This document shows positions 21,891-32,898 of a stretch of DNA of 64,000 nucleotides, one piece after another. Below the pieces are notes generated by a model. It did not search any database. It was not told the origin of the DNA and saw nothing but the letters and a program-made list of their open reading frames with translations. Origin of the DNA: Prunus persica (lineage: Eukaryota > Streptophyta > Magnoliopsida > Rosales > Rosaceae). The position numbers were made by a program, and so were the translations under genes. Numbering within the stretch: the first letter of the stretch is position 1; each line of letters begins with the position of its first letter. The DNA is taken from contig NC_034014.1 of NCBI RefSeq assembly GCF_000346465.2, forward strand, positions 12,371,911-12,435,910, given 5' to 3'.

Positions 21891-23000
21891 TACACAAATA
21901 AACTTAAGTGTGATTAATTTCAAATATCATTGATTCGGGTCTTAGAATCAAATGATACCTCCCACTATTTTCGAAAAATTCTGCATCCCTCATCGCGGAA
22001 TCCGAGAACCTCCGTTGTAGTTCTTAGTGGGAATGGGAGGCTTCCTATCATGAGGATCACCTCATCACGTCTGAAATTTTGACAATCCTTTCTGACAAGG
22101 AGAGATTACACACTTACCTATTCACATTATTAATAGGATTTCCCATCATCTTTGGCCTCTAAGAAATGATGCCCTAATGTCTTGGTGACACCATTCATAA
22201 TTTAAGTCGTGCCCACCATACCTTGTGTAAAGGGGTAACTGAAGCATATCCTCATCCTGTCTGATTATTGGATTATACCTGTCATTGCCCTTTCCCACAA
22301 ACATGGAATATGTTTTGGTGAACTCAATCAAGCACCGATCACTTACATGAGTCCCAATGTCTTGGTGACACTGTAATGATTAAAGCACTCTAGCAGTGAG
22401 TTACCTATGGTGGGAGGCCTTGGAAAAACTACTTCTTTGCTTTCCAAAGTAATAACTTAGTTTTGTTTTTGAGGGAGTTTCTTTGTCTCATTCATGCATT
22501 TAACCATTGTATTAAATAGGAATATTTGTCCTAGAATTACTATTATTCAAACATACTTTAGTAGCATGTGATACTCCCACTATTTATTTTGAATGAACAA
22601 ATCATATTTCATAAAACACTTTTATTTCAAAATGTGGAAATATTCATTACTATTACAAGTTCTTTTGCAATCCTTGTTGGTTAAATAGTAGCCTTAGGCT
22701 CTTGAGAAGATTATGAACTCTAGTGTGATCCAACACGAGCTAATGTGTTGGATTTAGGTCTAGATGGGTGATTGATTCGTTTTAATTACACGTTGACTTT
22801 ATACATACAAGGTTAATGGGTGTTGGACCTAATCATTAAGCCTTCAGGTTCTCCTTTTCCTTCATTCTTCGCCTAATACTATCCTACTTCTATAATTACA
22901 TTTAACTTTTGAAAGAAGAACTCTAACTCAATGAGTTTGAGGGATTTACATTGGTAGAGGGATAGAAGGTTACATCAGAGTATGAGGGAGAAGAGACAGG
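21891..23000 (-). repeat. Leader of the second copia gag remnant
   Basis: Non-coding. The ATTGATTCGGGTCTTAGAAT to GGAATCCGAGAAC block (21925-22010) and the ACTCCCACTATTTA block (22570) match 9000-9420 and 13940 respectively. The two gag remnants therefore belong to one family in the same orientation, and this copy gives the unoccupied form of the PIF/Harbinger target. Confidence 0.65.
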
Positions 23001-23759
23001 CATCTTTTTTCTCTCAAAATTCTTTTTTTTTTTAATCTTTGACATTCTATGCATTTTTCATCAACATCTTTAACAATAATCTCTTCATTTCATTTGCATC
23101 TTTTTTATTTAGAAGAAAAAATAATAATAGTAACAAAAACTAATCCTCAGCCAACTTTTTTATTTGTACTCAAATCTCTTCTTCTCAATGAAGAATTTGG
23201 CTTCAATTACACAAGTTCTCTCTGTGTTTTTTTTTAAATTCATCCAATCTTGAGCATGAAATTTTTTGAATGAATGAGAACTGAACTTCAATTTCTTGAG
23301 AATTCATAGACATATACCCAATGACAGAGTTGGCAATAGCTGGTGGCAAAGCCAATGGGCCAACTTTTGCCTACTCATATATATGTGGGTTAAGGAAAGT
23401 CCCTCCTTGCAGTCTAAGTTTGATGTTTATTTTTTCACATACATCAGAGTAATTTAGAATATTTTTTTTTAAATTAATACGTTCATTGTAAGAATATATA
23501 TATGCAAATATCGAATTAGATATTGTTTAATCTAAAGAGAAAAAAAAAATTATATTCCAATTTCACATGACCATAACCAATGAAATGACAGAGAAATATG
23601 TCTCTTTATATTCCCAACTATATCAACAAATACAAAATAAATGAATTAATTAAATGGGAAATTAATACAATACCACAAATGATTAAAACCCCATAAATCC
23701 CCCGCAGTTCTCATGGATAAAAAAACTTCCATGCCACAGATGGTCTGAGATTCCCCTCT
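23001..23759. other. Intergenic, 3' flank of the AGP gene
   Basis: AT-rich. No frame longer than about 60 codons makes sense. The last 200 bases probably hold the 3' untranslated region of the AGP gene. Confidence 0.45.
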
Positions 23760-24122
23760 TTACATAAGCAAGGCGGCAGCGAAAACACCAACGGCCACAA
23801 ATCCTGGGCCGGAGAACCTATTCGAAACGGCGCCGTTCGGTGCAAGAGCTTCCGAGGGGGATCCCAACACCGAAGTAGGGGGAGAGGCGGCCGGGGAAGA
23901 CGATGGTGGAGAAGGTGGAGAGGCTGCGACGGGAGATGTAGAAGGAGCAGCCAATTGTGGAGTGCCCGAAGGAGAAGGTGAAGCGCTCAAAGGAGGAGCA
24001 GAGGCTTGTTTGGGAGAGAGTGCAGGGGACTTGGCTGGGGAAGATACCGGAGATTGTGCCCTTGTTGAGGCCACCAAGAGGGCAGCCATTAGCATCAAAA
24101 CGACAGCGTTGGATCGAGCCAT
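23760..24122 (-). CDS. Classical arabinogalactan protein, GPI-anchored
   Basis: An intronless 120-residue protein. Residues 1-22 (MARSNAVVLMLMAALLVAST, then RA) are a signal peptide. From about 23 to 95 the chain is almost only Pro, Ala, Ser and Thr with many SP, AP and TP pairs, the sites where proline is hydroxylated and arabinogalactan added. Residues after about 100 (RFSGPGFVAVGVFAAALLM) are a hydrophobic GPI-attachment signal. This order defines classical AGPs of the plasma membrane and wall. I chose the ATG at 24122 because the upstream in-frame extension has no ATG and no signal peptide. A TATA box, CTATAAAATG, lies about 85 bases upstream on the minus strand. Which AGP number it is cannot be told from here. 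Confidence 0.9.
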   Translation of the reverse strand: MARSNAVVLMLMAALLVASTRAQSPVSSPAKSPALSPKQASAPPLSASPSPSGTPQLAAPSTSPVAASPPSPPSSSPAASPPTSVLGSPSEALAPNGAVSNRFSGPGFVAVGVFAAALLM

Positions 24123-24204
24123 TGTAGACGGAGAGAAAAGTGAGGAGGGTTTAAGAAGCAAACTACTAACCGAAGGATGGGTTTAGGTGTTAAGGGGGAG
24201 GGCA

Positions 24205-24214
24205 TTTTATAGTA
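24205..24214 (-). promoter_or_regulatory. TATA box of the AGP gene
   Basis: CTATAAAATG on the minus strand, about 85 bases before the start codon. That would put transcription start near 24175-24180 and leave a leader of about 55 bases. Confidence 0.6.
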
Positions 24215-25883
24215 GTAATTTTTTACCGCGGAAGGTTTGGTAAATAAATGGCGGTTGGATTTTGACGCGGATTTGATGGAGAGCTTGAACGGTGCAGATT
24301 TTGTGTTAGAAAAGAAACCGTGTTACGTACGGACGCGGTTCTTGTATTGGCTGGTTTTTACTGGCTATTGTATTGGATTTACTAAGTTCAATCCAAGAAG
24401 CCAAGTCAGAAAAACCAGTTTAAGTAAGGTTGATCAATTTTCCAGCAAGATTAATTACGTGAATTCCAATCAAGAAAATACCTTGATTGTGACTAAGCCA
24501 CCGGTCTCCTTGTCCTTATTTCATTTGTTGCTTTCTTCTTAATGTTTGAATCGAATTCTCCAAAGTTTATATTTTTAAACTTTAACGTACGTAAATATGT
24601 GACAGTCACATATCGGTGTTATTGCAAAGCAATCATAATAATATATATTGATTAAAAAAAAGACTATCAGATGATGGGTAGACTACTCGATTAATATTTT
24701 CCATTTTCTCCCTACTCTCTGCTAACTTATATTCTCCTTTTGTTTTCAATTCATCCTGCAGTTTTTTATTTTTTATTTTTTTTGTGTTCTTTGCCAATGA
24801 ACTAACTTATTCTCCTTCACCATTGACCACTCCACCTAAGGCTAAGGCTGCACCTTCCACTGCGCCGGACGCCGCCTCTCTGCCTTCTCCTCCCTCGCCT
24901 TTCACTGTCACCTCACTAGAGATTTCTCCCTCTTCAGAGTCTGCTTCCACCTTTGGGGGTCTGATATGGTCAATCAGAAAAATGCAAATTTGAATTTTGA
25001 GCTTACTACTCCACCCACTGCATGCTTACGTTGGATGAGGGATTAAGGAAGTCTCATCGTACCAACTAATTATTAAACCAACTTATCCCCAAAATAACAA
25101 GTGAGTTTATGATATTAATTCTTTTATTTTGGTCGATTATGATATTAATTCTAGATATCGATTTTTGGTTATCTATTTGGATATTAATTCTATTTATTTA
25201 TTTATTTGGGAAATACAGAGATCTACTTTTTTTAAAAAAATAAATTATTATTTCAATTATGATTACTTGTAACGGCTATATATGATGAATGAGTCAACTT
25301 CACCAAATAGTTGAGAATGCACTTTTTCTTAATCGAGAAGAACTTCAAAAGTAGGGTCTTCATGCTCCGCGTGAGAATGAGAAAGAAGGTTGAATGAATC
25401 TTGAAGTACAGTAGGATTGCTAAGTTTGTCTTTTTTGTTTACAAAATGCATGACAATAGGTGAGAGCCACTATACTATAATTCAATCAATTACAATCTTT
25501 ACTATAATTCCCATCATTTCGTTTTAAATGTTAACATCGTTCAATTTCACTGTTAATTCCAACAATTAAAATACTATTGTTAGTGATATGTGGGTAAGGT
25601 CAGTTGGTCAAGACACTCAACCCGACCACTTGCACTAAAGTTTAAAATCTCATTCCCATAAATTAGTTTAATTTAAAGTAATTTCGAATATCACTTGTCA
25701 AAAAAAAAAAACTTGTTTTAACTATTAATGACTTATAAATTGGGGAAGTCGAGAATAAGGGAAAGAATAAATTAGTATGAGATCAACTATTGCTAATGAT
25801 CAATATAATCATGGTTTTCACGTATGGAATTATAGATTGTAATGTGGAAATCTACATACTTTTTTATTCCATATTAATTATTG
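24215..25883. other. Intergenic, AT-rich
   Basis: Apart from the small proline-rich frame at 24784-24993 I see no gene. A 101-codon frame at 24237-24542 shows no domain. Confidence 0.45.
24784..24993 (+). pseudogene. AGP-like proline-rich fragment
   Basis: The 69-residue frame reads SPSPLTTPPKAKAAPSTAPD and continues with SLPSPPSPF and EISPSSESAS. The Ser/Pro/Ala pattern and GC-rich third positions differ from the AT-rich surroundings and resemble the C-terminal half of an AGP. It has no signal peptide, and its hydrophobic end is cut off. It may be a broken tandem relative of the AGP gene, on the opposite strand. Confidence 0.35.
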
Positions 25884-26078
25884 TGGGAATTTAAGTATTG
25901 AAATAATTCAAGAACTCATGTGCAAGTAAACACAAGTAAGAAAGCAGAGAACTGCAATATAGGATTTGTTATCCTTTGAAAAACTTAATTATTGTGTAAG
26001 ATTGTTAAAGACACTAGAACTCGGTCCCTTGATCTCCTAGAAAGAACAAGTGTGAAACAAAATGAATATGATTGAGAA

Positions 26079-26110
<32 letters not shown>

Positions 26111-27141
26111 TGAAATTCCCTGGCCAACTAATCGGTTTCTTATACTCAAACATCAAGGCAGGATTGAAATATTGTAACAATCCTATAAGCAAAAATTCTA
26201 GAATACGCAGTAGAATAAATTCAAATAAAAACGCAAACAATTGCACAAGGGACACACGATATGTTGATGCAATAAAAAACCTCAAGATGAGGAAAACAAC
26301 TGCGGGCACTATGCCGGAGAACAAATCACTGTGAGAAAGAATACAAAAAGGTCTTACAAGTCTCAACTCACAAGACTAGCGCTCACAAGGCAGACTTGCC
26401 TACTCGCCTTTGCTACTCAACCCAACCAGTGATCTTGTCTTCCTTCATCAACAAGAGATGGCACAACTCTAGTCTCAGCTGCTCACACCTCAAGGCACGA
26501 TTGCTGATCACCAACATGCATAATGCTCACGAACTCACACATATATGAAAAGATGATGATTTAATCACTCATGGAGGCTAACAAGGAACAATCACATGAG
26601 TTTTCAATATGAACTCTTAAAAACCTCTCTGCAAATATTTTGTCGTTCTTCTTCTTTTCAACGTTGCAGACACACAAAACAAAATGGCTAAGTTCTTTCT
26701 TGTATTACACGCTTAAAACTAGGCTAGAGACCAAAAAAAGGCTTTTTGCAAAAATGGGCTTTTTAACAAATAAATTATTTCTTTAAAAAAAATAAAGCCA
26801 CTTAATTAAAAATTCCGCTGTAAAGACAAAAGAACCCTTTTGCTTAAATAAGCACCAAACTAAAGAATATAAAACCATCGTTAAAAACTCACTGATGTCT
26901 GGCGCTGGATTATGTAAGGTTAAAATCATATATCAGTCTTATACATCTGACAGCCACTTTTTATGATCTTGCAAATATGCAAATATGAATGCATGGATGC
27001 AAAACATACCTTGGCATTGTTTCTGAGCCACACAGATCCAGGATAACAGGACGTTACTTGAAAATTGTAGGTTACACTCAAAGACCTACTCTATGTTTTT
27101 GTAACAGGAAATTGTCAATATACCAAAAATTGGTCCTAACA
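26111..27141 (-). repeat. 3' LTR of the copia element
   Basis: On the minus strand it starts TGTTAGGACCAATTTTTGG and ends GGGAATTTCA. It is 1,031 bp. It matches the 5' LTR at 32899-34539 once the Cassandra element is removed. Confidence 0.92.
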
Positions 27142-27215
27142 ATCTCCCCCTTTGGCATTTCCTATACAAAAACTCTAGTTACAAAAATTGGTCCTAACAA
27201 TCTCCCCCTAAACCA
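27142..27215 (-). other. Polypurine tract, with a second copy of the PPT-LTR junction
   Basis: On the minus strand CAAAGGGGGAGAT ends right at the LTR start, the expected plus-strand primer. The same AGGGGGAGATTGTTAGGACC string occurs again 58 bases away (LTR-like part 27183-27199, purines up to about 27209). Confidence 0.85.
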
Positions 27216-28463
27216 ATTACAAGTGAGTGAAAATAATTCCTCAAACATGACCACTTGCAATAGAGAAGGTAACACGAATTCTGCACCACTAAACCAAAAA
27301 TAACTAGTGAAAAGCATGTATGGTTGAAAATACAATATGTAAAAAATAAAACTCATAATGTTTACTCCCCCTTTTTTGGATAGGTAATGGCAAACTCCCC
27401 CTCAAATAAATAACCACTTGCACATCAAATAACCACTCCCAGAAAGAATAATGTAGGAAAAAGTTCCAAATTATGAATCCTCCCATGAATGTATGAAAAG
27501 ACACATGTAATAATGAATGAGCAAGTAGGCACACGAGATGAATTTTTTCAAACTAGTGTCACAAACAAGATTTCTAAGCAAAGCTTGTAAGGAGATATCA
27601 AGTCAAAATTGAAGAGTAACAACGAGAACCCACAGCATTAAGTGTTGTTATATATCTCTCCATGTTAGGCAACACTATATAATCAAGGTTAGCAAAAGTT
27701 CACAGGAGTCCTTGGTGTGAAAGTGAACCAATAGAGATAAGAATGACAGTGCATACAAGTGTAATTCAACATATTCACAATGGTGCTGTATTTTTTTTTT
27801 TCTTTATGGAGTACAGTCCACAACTTTATTAAGCTTTCTAATGACCTGTAACAAGTCTTAGGCCAGATGCTCCCAAGCTAGAGGACTTTAGGGCACTACG
27901 TATATCAAGGATACTCCATGGGCTTAGCAACTCGAGTCAAAAGGCTTCAAAGTTGTGACAAATTTTTTTTTTTTTTTGGTTTTTAATACGGACCAAGCCA
28001 TCTCGTATTCGACGCGACCCTCGACATTGGTTAGGTAAGAGGTCCGGCTACTTTGGGATAGCCTGAGTCAAGCTCCAAAGATATCTATCATTGTCGTTTA
28101 AATTGAAATCTTGCAACATAGGCATGCATAGCTCATATTGGTGTGCGTGTGCAAGAACCAAGGAAATGCTGTGAGAATTTTGGCTAAGCAAGGATTAATG
28201 CTAGAGACTAACATAGAAAAATATCTATCAACTAAGAGCATGTGTCTCACAGTTAGTCCCTTACTCAGACTAGAAAACCCAATCTTAGTTCAAAGAAATA
28301 CAAGCTGATGTCAATGGGATTGAAAATGCAGTGCAATGATGCACTACAAGGCTACAAAAATAAAACAAAAAAGAAAAAATAATAATAACAAAAACTAATA
28401 AACCTATTCGGCATGGGCATACAACAATGAAATGTGAATGAAAAAAAAAAAATTAGAGGGAGT
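27216..28463 (-). other. Non-coding 3' internal region of the copia element
   Basis: It lies between the RNase H stop and the polypurine tract. It is AT-rich with homopolymer runs at about 27788-27800 and 27966-27979. There is no gene in it. Confidence 0.6.
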
Positions 28464-30403
28464 TCATTCAATGGAACAAATACCAAGAGACTTCCTGAGA
28501 GCTTCAAAACGAACAGTGTCTAATGGTTTTGTAAACAAATCAGCCAATTGTTTTTCTGTGCAAACAAACTCACGACTTACCACCTTTTCTTCAACCAATT
28601 CACGAATAAAATGATTCATAATATCTATGTGTTTTGTTCGTGAGTGTTGAACCGGATTTTTGGAAATATTTATTGCAATCAGATTATCACAAAAAAAGAG
28701 TTGAAGTTACCTTGCTGAATGTCGTAGTCACTCATCATTTGCTTCATCCATAGTAATTGTGTGTAACAACTTCCAACAGCGATGTATTCCACTTCGGCTG
28801 TAGACAAGGAAACACAAGCTTGCTTTTTGCTATACCCAGACACAAGATTATTACCTATATAAAAGCACCCCCCAAATGTGCTCTTCCTATCATCAACGTT
28901 TCCAACCCAATCCACATCGGTGTAACCTGCAATTTCAGAATTTGAGTCAAATAAATAATATATACCTAAAGTTGGAGTACCACTTACATATCTGATGACC
29001 CTCTTGGCTGCATTCAAGTGCGACTCTTTTGGATTTTCCTGAAAGCGAGCGCACACACCAACACTGAATGAGATGTCAGGTCGACTGGCTGTTAAATATA
29101 AGAGGCTTCTAATCATGCTTCTGTAAAGTGTTTGTTCTACACATTTTCCAGATGGTTCAGCAACAATTTTGTTGTGTGTAGCCATGGGATTCCCTGTTGG
29201 TTTGGCAGAACTCATACCAAACTTCTTTACCAAGTCATTTGCATACTTGGTTTGAGAAATGAAGATACCATGATCTTGTTGCTTCACTTGCAGGTCTAGG
29301 AAATAGTTCAGCTCCTCGCACATACTCATCTCAAATTCGCTGCTCATAACTTCAGTAAATTCTTTTACAAGAAATTTAGACGTAGACCCAAAAACAATGT
29401 CGTCGACATAAACCTGGGCAACAATCAAGTCCTTGTTGGTCTTTTTGACAAACAGAGTTTTGTCAACAACTCCTCTGACATACCCTTTATTCAGCAAATG
29501 AGATGACAACCGATCATACCAAGCCCTAGGGGCTTGCTTCAACCCATAGAGAGCTTTTCTAAGATGATATACAAGATCAGGATTGTAAGGATCTTTGAAT
29601 CCTACAAGTTGTTCTACATATACTTCTTCCTGTAAAACCCCATTTACGAACGCACTTTTCACATCCATCTGGTATAGTTTAAACTTCAGATGACAAGCTA
29701 TAGCTAAAAGCAATCTAACTGATTCAAGCCTTGCCACAGGAGCGAAAGTTTCATCGAAATCCAACCCTTCAACTTGGCTATATCCTTGTGCAACCAACCT
29801 TGCTTTATTTCTTGTAATAACACCATTTTCATCAATTTTGTTTCTGAAAACCCATTTTGTACCTATCACATTCGAGTCCTTGGGACGTGGAACTAAGTAC
29901 CACACATCATTTCTAGTGAATTGGTCTAACTCCTCTTGCATAGCCATGATCCAATCACAGTCAAGAAGTGCTTCTTTTGAATTTTTTTGTTCCAATTTGG
30001 AAACATAGCACAGATGAGTTACCTCTGCAACAACTTGGCTTCTTGTCTTTCTTTGATCATTTAAATCTCCAATAATATCAGATGGTGTGTGGTCTTTTTG
30101 GACTTGCCGAGCACCAGGTCTAAGAGGAGGTGAAAACATATCTTCTTCTACATGCACTTCATCATTAATGTTAGCCACCTTGTCCTTTTCTTCTTGCCTA
30201 GGAGCTGCTGGAATAATATCCTCATCATCATCTACACAAGAACCAAATGACATATCAGTATCATTGACAACAACATTAATTGATTCCATTACTGTACATG
30301 TCCTCTTGTTAAACACCTTGTAAGCCCTGCTAGTGAGAGAATAACCCAAAAAGATGCCAGCATCACTTCTTGTATCAAACTTTGCTAGGTTTTCTCTATC
30401 CAA
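28464..30403 (-). pseudogene. copia pol, reverse transcriptase and RNase H part
   Basis: The frame begins after the lesion at 30396-30403 with DRENLAKFDTRSDAGIFLGY, the end of the integrase region. The RVT_2 reverse transcriptase follows: GTKWVFRNKIDENG, ARLVAQGYSQVEGLDF, YQMDVKSAFVNGVLQEEVYV, ALYGLKQAPRAWYDRL and the catalytic YVDDIVFGS. RNase H then gives YTDVDWVGNVDDRKSTFGG and LSTAEVEYIAV. Near 28695 a run of T's carries one extra base. The reading shifts and hits a stop at 28679, while the adjacent frame continues FCDNLIAINISKNPVQHS... to a natural stop at 28464-28466 (the last residues are LGICSIE). The RT catalytic residues are kept, but the frame is broken at both ends. Confidence 0.9.
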
Positions 30404-31829
30404 AAATCCTCATGTGCTTTATGTTAGGTTTTCTCCCTTTCCAAAGCTCATAAGGAGTTGAAGTTGTGCCCGGTCTAAGATATACACGATTTGCTGTATA
30501 ACATGTTGTACTAATAGCTTCTGCCCAAAATTTCTTCGCTATCTTAGCACTTGTCAAGATTACACGTCCCATTTCAAGCAAGGTGCCATTCTTCCTCTCA
30601 ACCACCCCATTACGTTGAGTTGTAATAGATGCTGAAAATTCGTGCTTTATTCCTTTCTCTTCACAATATTCAGCAAAACTTACATTTTCAAACTCCGTTC
30701 CATGGTCTGTTCGAAGTCTCATGACAGTAACATGTGAAGCATTTTTCTCTATCTGAATTTTGTTGCATAGGCCACGAAAACTCTTGAATGCATCAAATTT
30801 TTCACGAAGAAAATCAACCCAAGTAAACTGAGTAAAGTCATCCACCAACACCAACATATACTTCTTTCCACCTATGCTCTCAGTCTGAACGGGACCAACT
30901 AAATCCATATGCAGCAGATCTAATGGCTGCGTTGTTGATATGTAGGATATGCTTTTGTGAGCACTCTTGACTTGCTTACCTAATTGGCACGCACCACACA
31001 CTCCTGCAGATTTACCACTTAGCTTTGGCAGACCTCTAACACACTCATTCTTGGACAACTTTAAGAGATCACGAAAGTTGATATGACCAAGTCTTCTATG
31101 CCACAATTCCATCACGTCATCAGTAGCTCGGTTGCACACAAGACTTTTGTTCTCATTCACCTGAATACAATAGCAATTATCTTTGGATCTCATGCCACTC
31201 ATAACCTTCTTTCCTTGCAAATCAGCAACATAGCATTGATCTTTATCAAACCACACACTGCTACCATCATCACAAAGTTGACTGATGCTTATCAAATTTG
31301 CCTGCAAATTTTCCACCAACATGACATTTTTTAAGAATGGTAAGCCAAGTGTCTCAACATCTCCTTTCCCTAAAATTTTACCTTTACTTCCATCTCCAAA
31401 TGTCACGGAGCCTTCCACACACTCTGTATTCAGATTTGTGAACCAACATTTATCACCAGACATATGTCTTGAACAACCACTGTTGAAATACCATGTATAA
31501 GATTTTCTAGCAGATAAAGCAATTAAGGTCACCAAGCATTTTTCCTTCTTTTTTCTCCACACTAGTTTGGTTCCTTGAAGTAGATTAAAATTTCTTGGAG
31601 AATAGCAATAAGCTGACCTCTTCTTCTTTCTAAACATATTGCATCTAGGCCGTATATTACCAAAAACTCCACAAAAATGACAGATTAGTATAAATTTCTT
31701 TGGGCTAACCTTCACTTCAGTAGAAAAAGATTCTTTGATGAATTTCACATCTTTGACCTCTTGCTTAGACCTTTCACTTTCAAAACCTAAGCCTCTTGTA
31801 TCACCAGCCCTTTTTCCCAGACTTAACAT
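30396..31829 (-). pseudogene. copia pol, protease and integrase part
   Basis: After a Lys-rich start the chain shows a zinc-knuckle relic CHFCGVFGNIRPRC, in which the usual histidine is Asn. The protease follows as WYFNSGCSRHMSG, where the catalytic Asp of DSG is Asn. Then come the pre-integrase HHCC zinc site (WHRRLGHINFRDL ... CGACQLGK) and the integrase core with HMDLVGPVQ, LRTDHGTEFEN and GVVERKNGTLLEMGR, keeping D, D and E. The frame ends at HMRIFG. Relative to other copia proteins some seven to ten residues are then missing before DRENL, with a frame change. The protease change alone should block processing. Confidence 0.9.
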
Positions 31830-31844
31830 CCTGTCAATCAGGGA

Positions 31845-31920
31845 CGGACCATATAGCCCAAGTTGCTTTTTTTTTTTTCCAGCTCATAAAAAAATTATAG
31901 CCCAGTCAGTGGTGGATTTA
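31845..31920. other. ~75-bp foreign segment between gag and pol
   Basis: Non-coding, with CAGGGACGGACCATATAGCC near one end and CAGTGGTGGATTTA near the other, around an A/T homopolymer. CAGTGGCGGAT-like termini are common in plant hAT elements. The first gag zinc knuckle and spacer expected here are missing, so a deletion and a filler are both likely. Confidence 0.4.
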
Positions 31921-32841
31921 CTAAGGTGCTACCTTATTTCCATTTTTAGCATTTAAGTAAATATCTTTAGGGAACTCATGAGGACGACTCCCTCTTTTAC
32001 TTGAACCTGAATTTCCTCTTTGTTCACCAGGTCTTGAATTCTTAGATTTTAAAAACTTACGAAATTGTTTTGTAAGCAAAGCATAATCCATTTTGTCTTC
32101 TGACATACTGTCACTCCCATCTTCTTTCACTGTATTTAGAGCAATGCCCTTGCTTATCTTTATTTCTGGAAATTCCATCTCATAAGTGGTAAGAGAACCA
32201 ATTAACTCAGTAAGTTTATAATTGTTCAAATTCTTACACTCTTCAATCGCTGTCTTCTTGGCATGATACATCATAGGCAGAGATCTCAAAATCTTTTTCA
32301 CTATTCTGTGTTCAGGAATTGCATCACCAAGGTTGCTGCAAGCATTCACCACCACACTCAATCTAGCATAAAATTCAGCAAATTTTTCAGTTTCAAGCAT
32401 CTTCATATTTTCAAACTTAGTCATCAATTGTTGAAGTTTGGATTCTCTGACAGTGGCATTTCCTTCATGAGTGATTTCCAGAATATCCCAAGCCTCCTTT
32501 GAGGTTTTGCAATGACATATAAACTCAATTTTTTCAGCTGATACCGCAGTGAAGATGGCGTTAAGACCTTTTTGATTGTAGGCACTGATATCATTTTCTT
32601 CATCAGTCCACTCTGTGTTTGGCTTAATTACAACCTTTGTTGTCGACTGGCCTTCACCTTCAACCTCTTTTCCACTCCCTTTAATTTCCTTTGTTGGAGG
32701 TTCCCAACTGTTCTCAATGGTTGTCCACACCTTTGTACCTTGAGCCCACAGAAAAGATTTCATCTTGGCTTTCCAAGCCCCATAGTTAGTATTCTCATCA
32801 AGAAACGGAGGATGAGTCATAGACCCACATGCACGATCCAT
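31921..32841 (-). pseudogene. copia gag
   Basis: ATG at 32841 starts MDRACGSMTHPPFLDENTNY, then GAWKAKMKSFLWAQG, the typical copia gag entry. The UBN2 gag core follows (ISAYNQKGLNAIFTAVSAEK, TSKEAWDILEITHEG, VRESKLQQLMTKFENMKM, FYARLSVVVNACSNLG, KKILRSLPMMYHAKKTAIEE). It ends in a Ser/Arg-rich tail. Gag forms the virus-like particle around element RNA. The reading frame is open over 306 codons but lacks the zinc knuckle and pol fusion, so it is truncated at the C-terminus. Confidence 0.88.
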
Positions 32842-32865
32842 TCTAGCACAGCCCAACGATCTCAC

Positions 32866-32898
32866 TAAGCACGTCTAGTGACCCGCTTTGATGCGAAT
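32866..32898 (-). other. Degenerate primer-binding site and leader
   Basis: Directly after the 5' LTR the minus strand reads ATTCGCATCAAAGCGGGTC, matching 9 of 12 bases of the initiator tRNA-Met site TGGTATCAGAGC. The leader before gag is only about 57 bases. Confidence 0.7.

Noticed and set aside
24123..24161. Upstream extension of the AGP frame
   Set aside because: It has no ATG. The signal peptide begins at the ATG at 24122.
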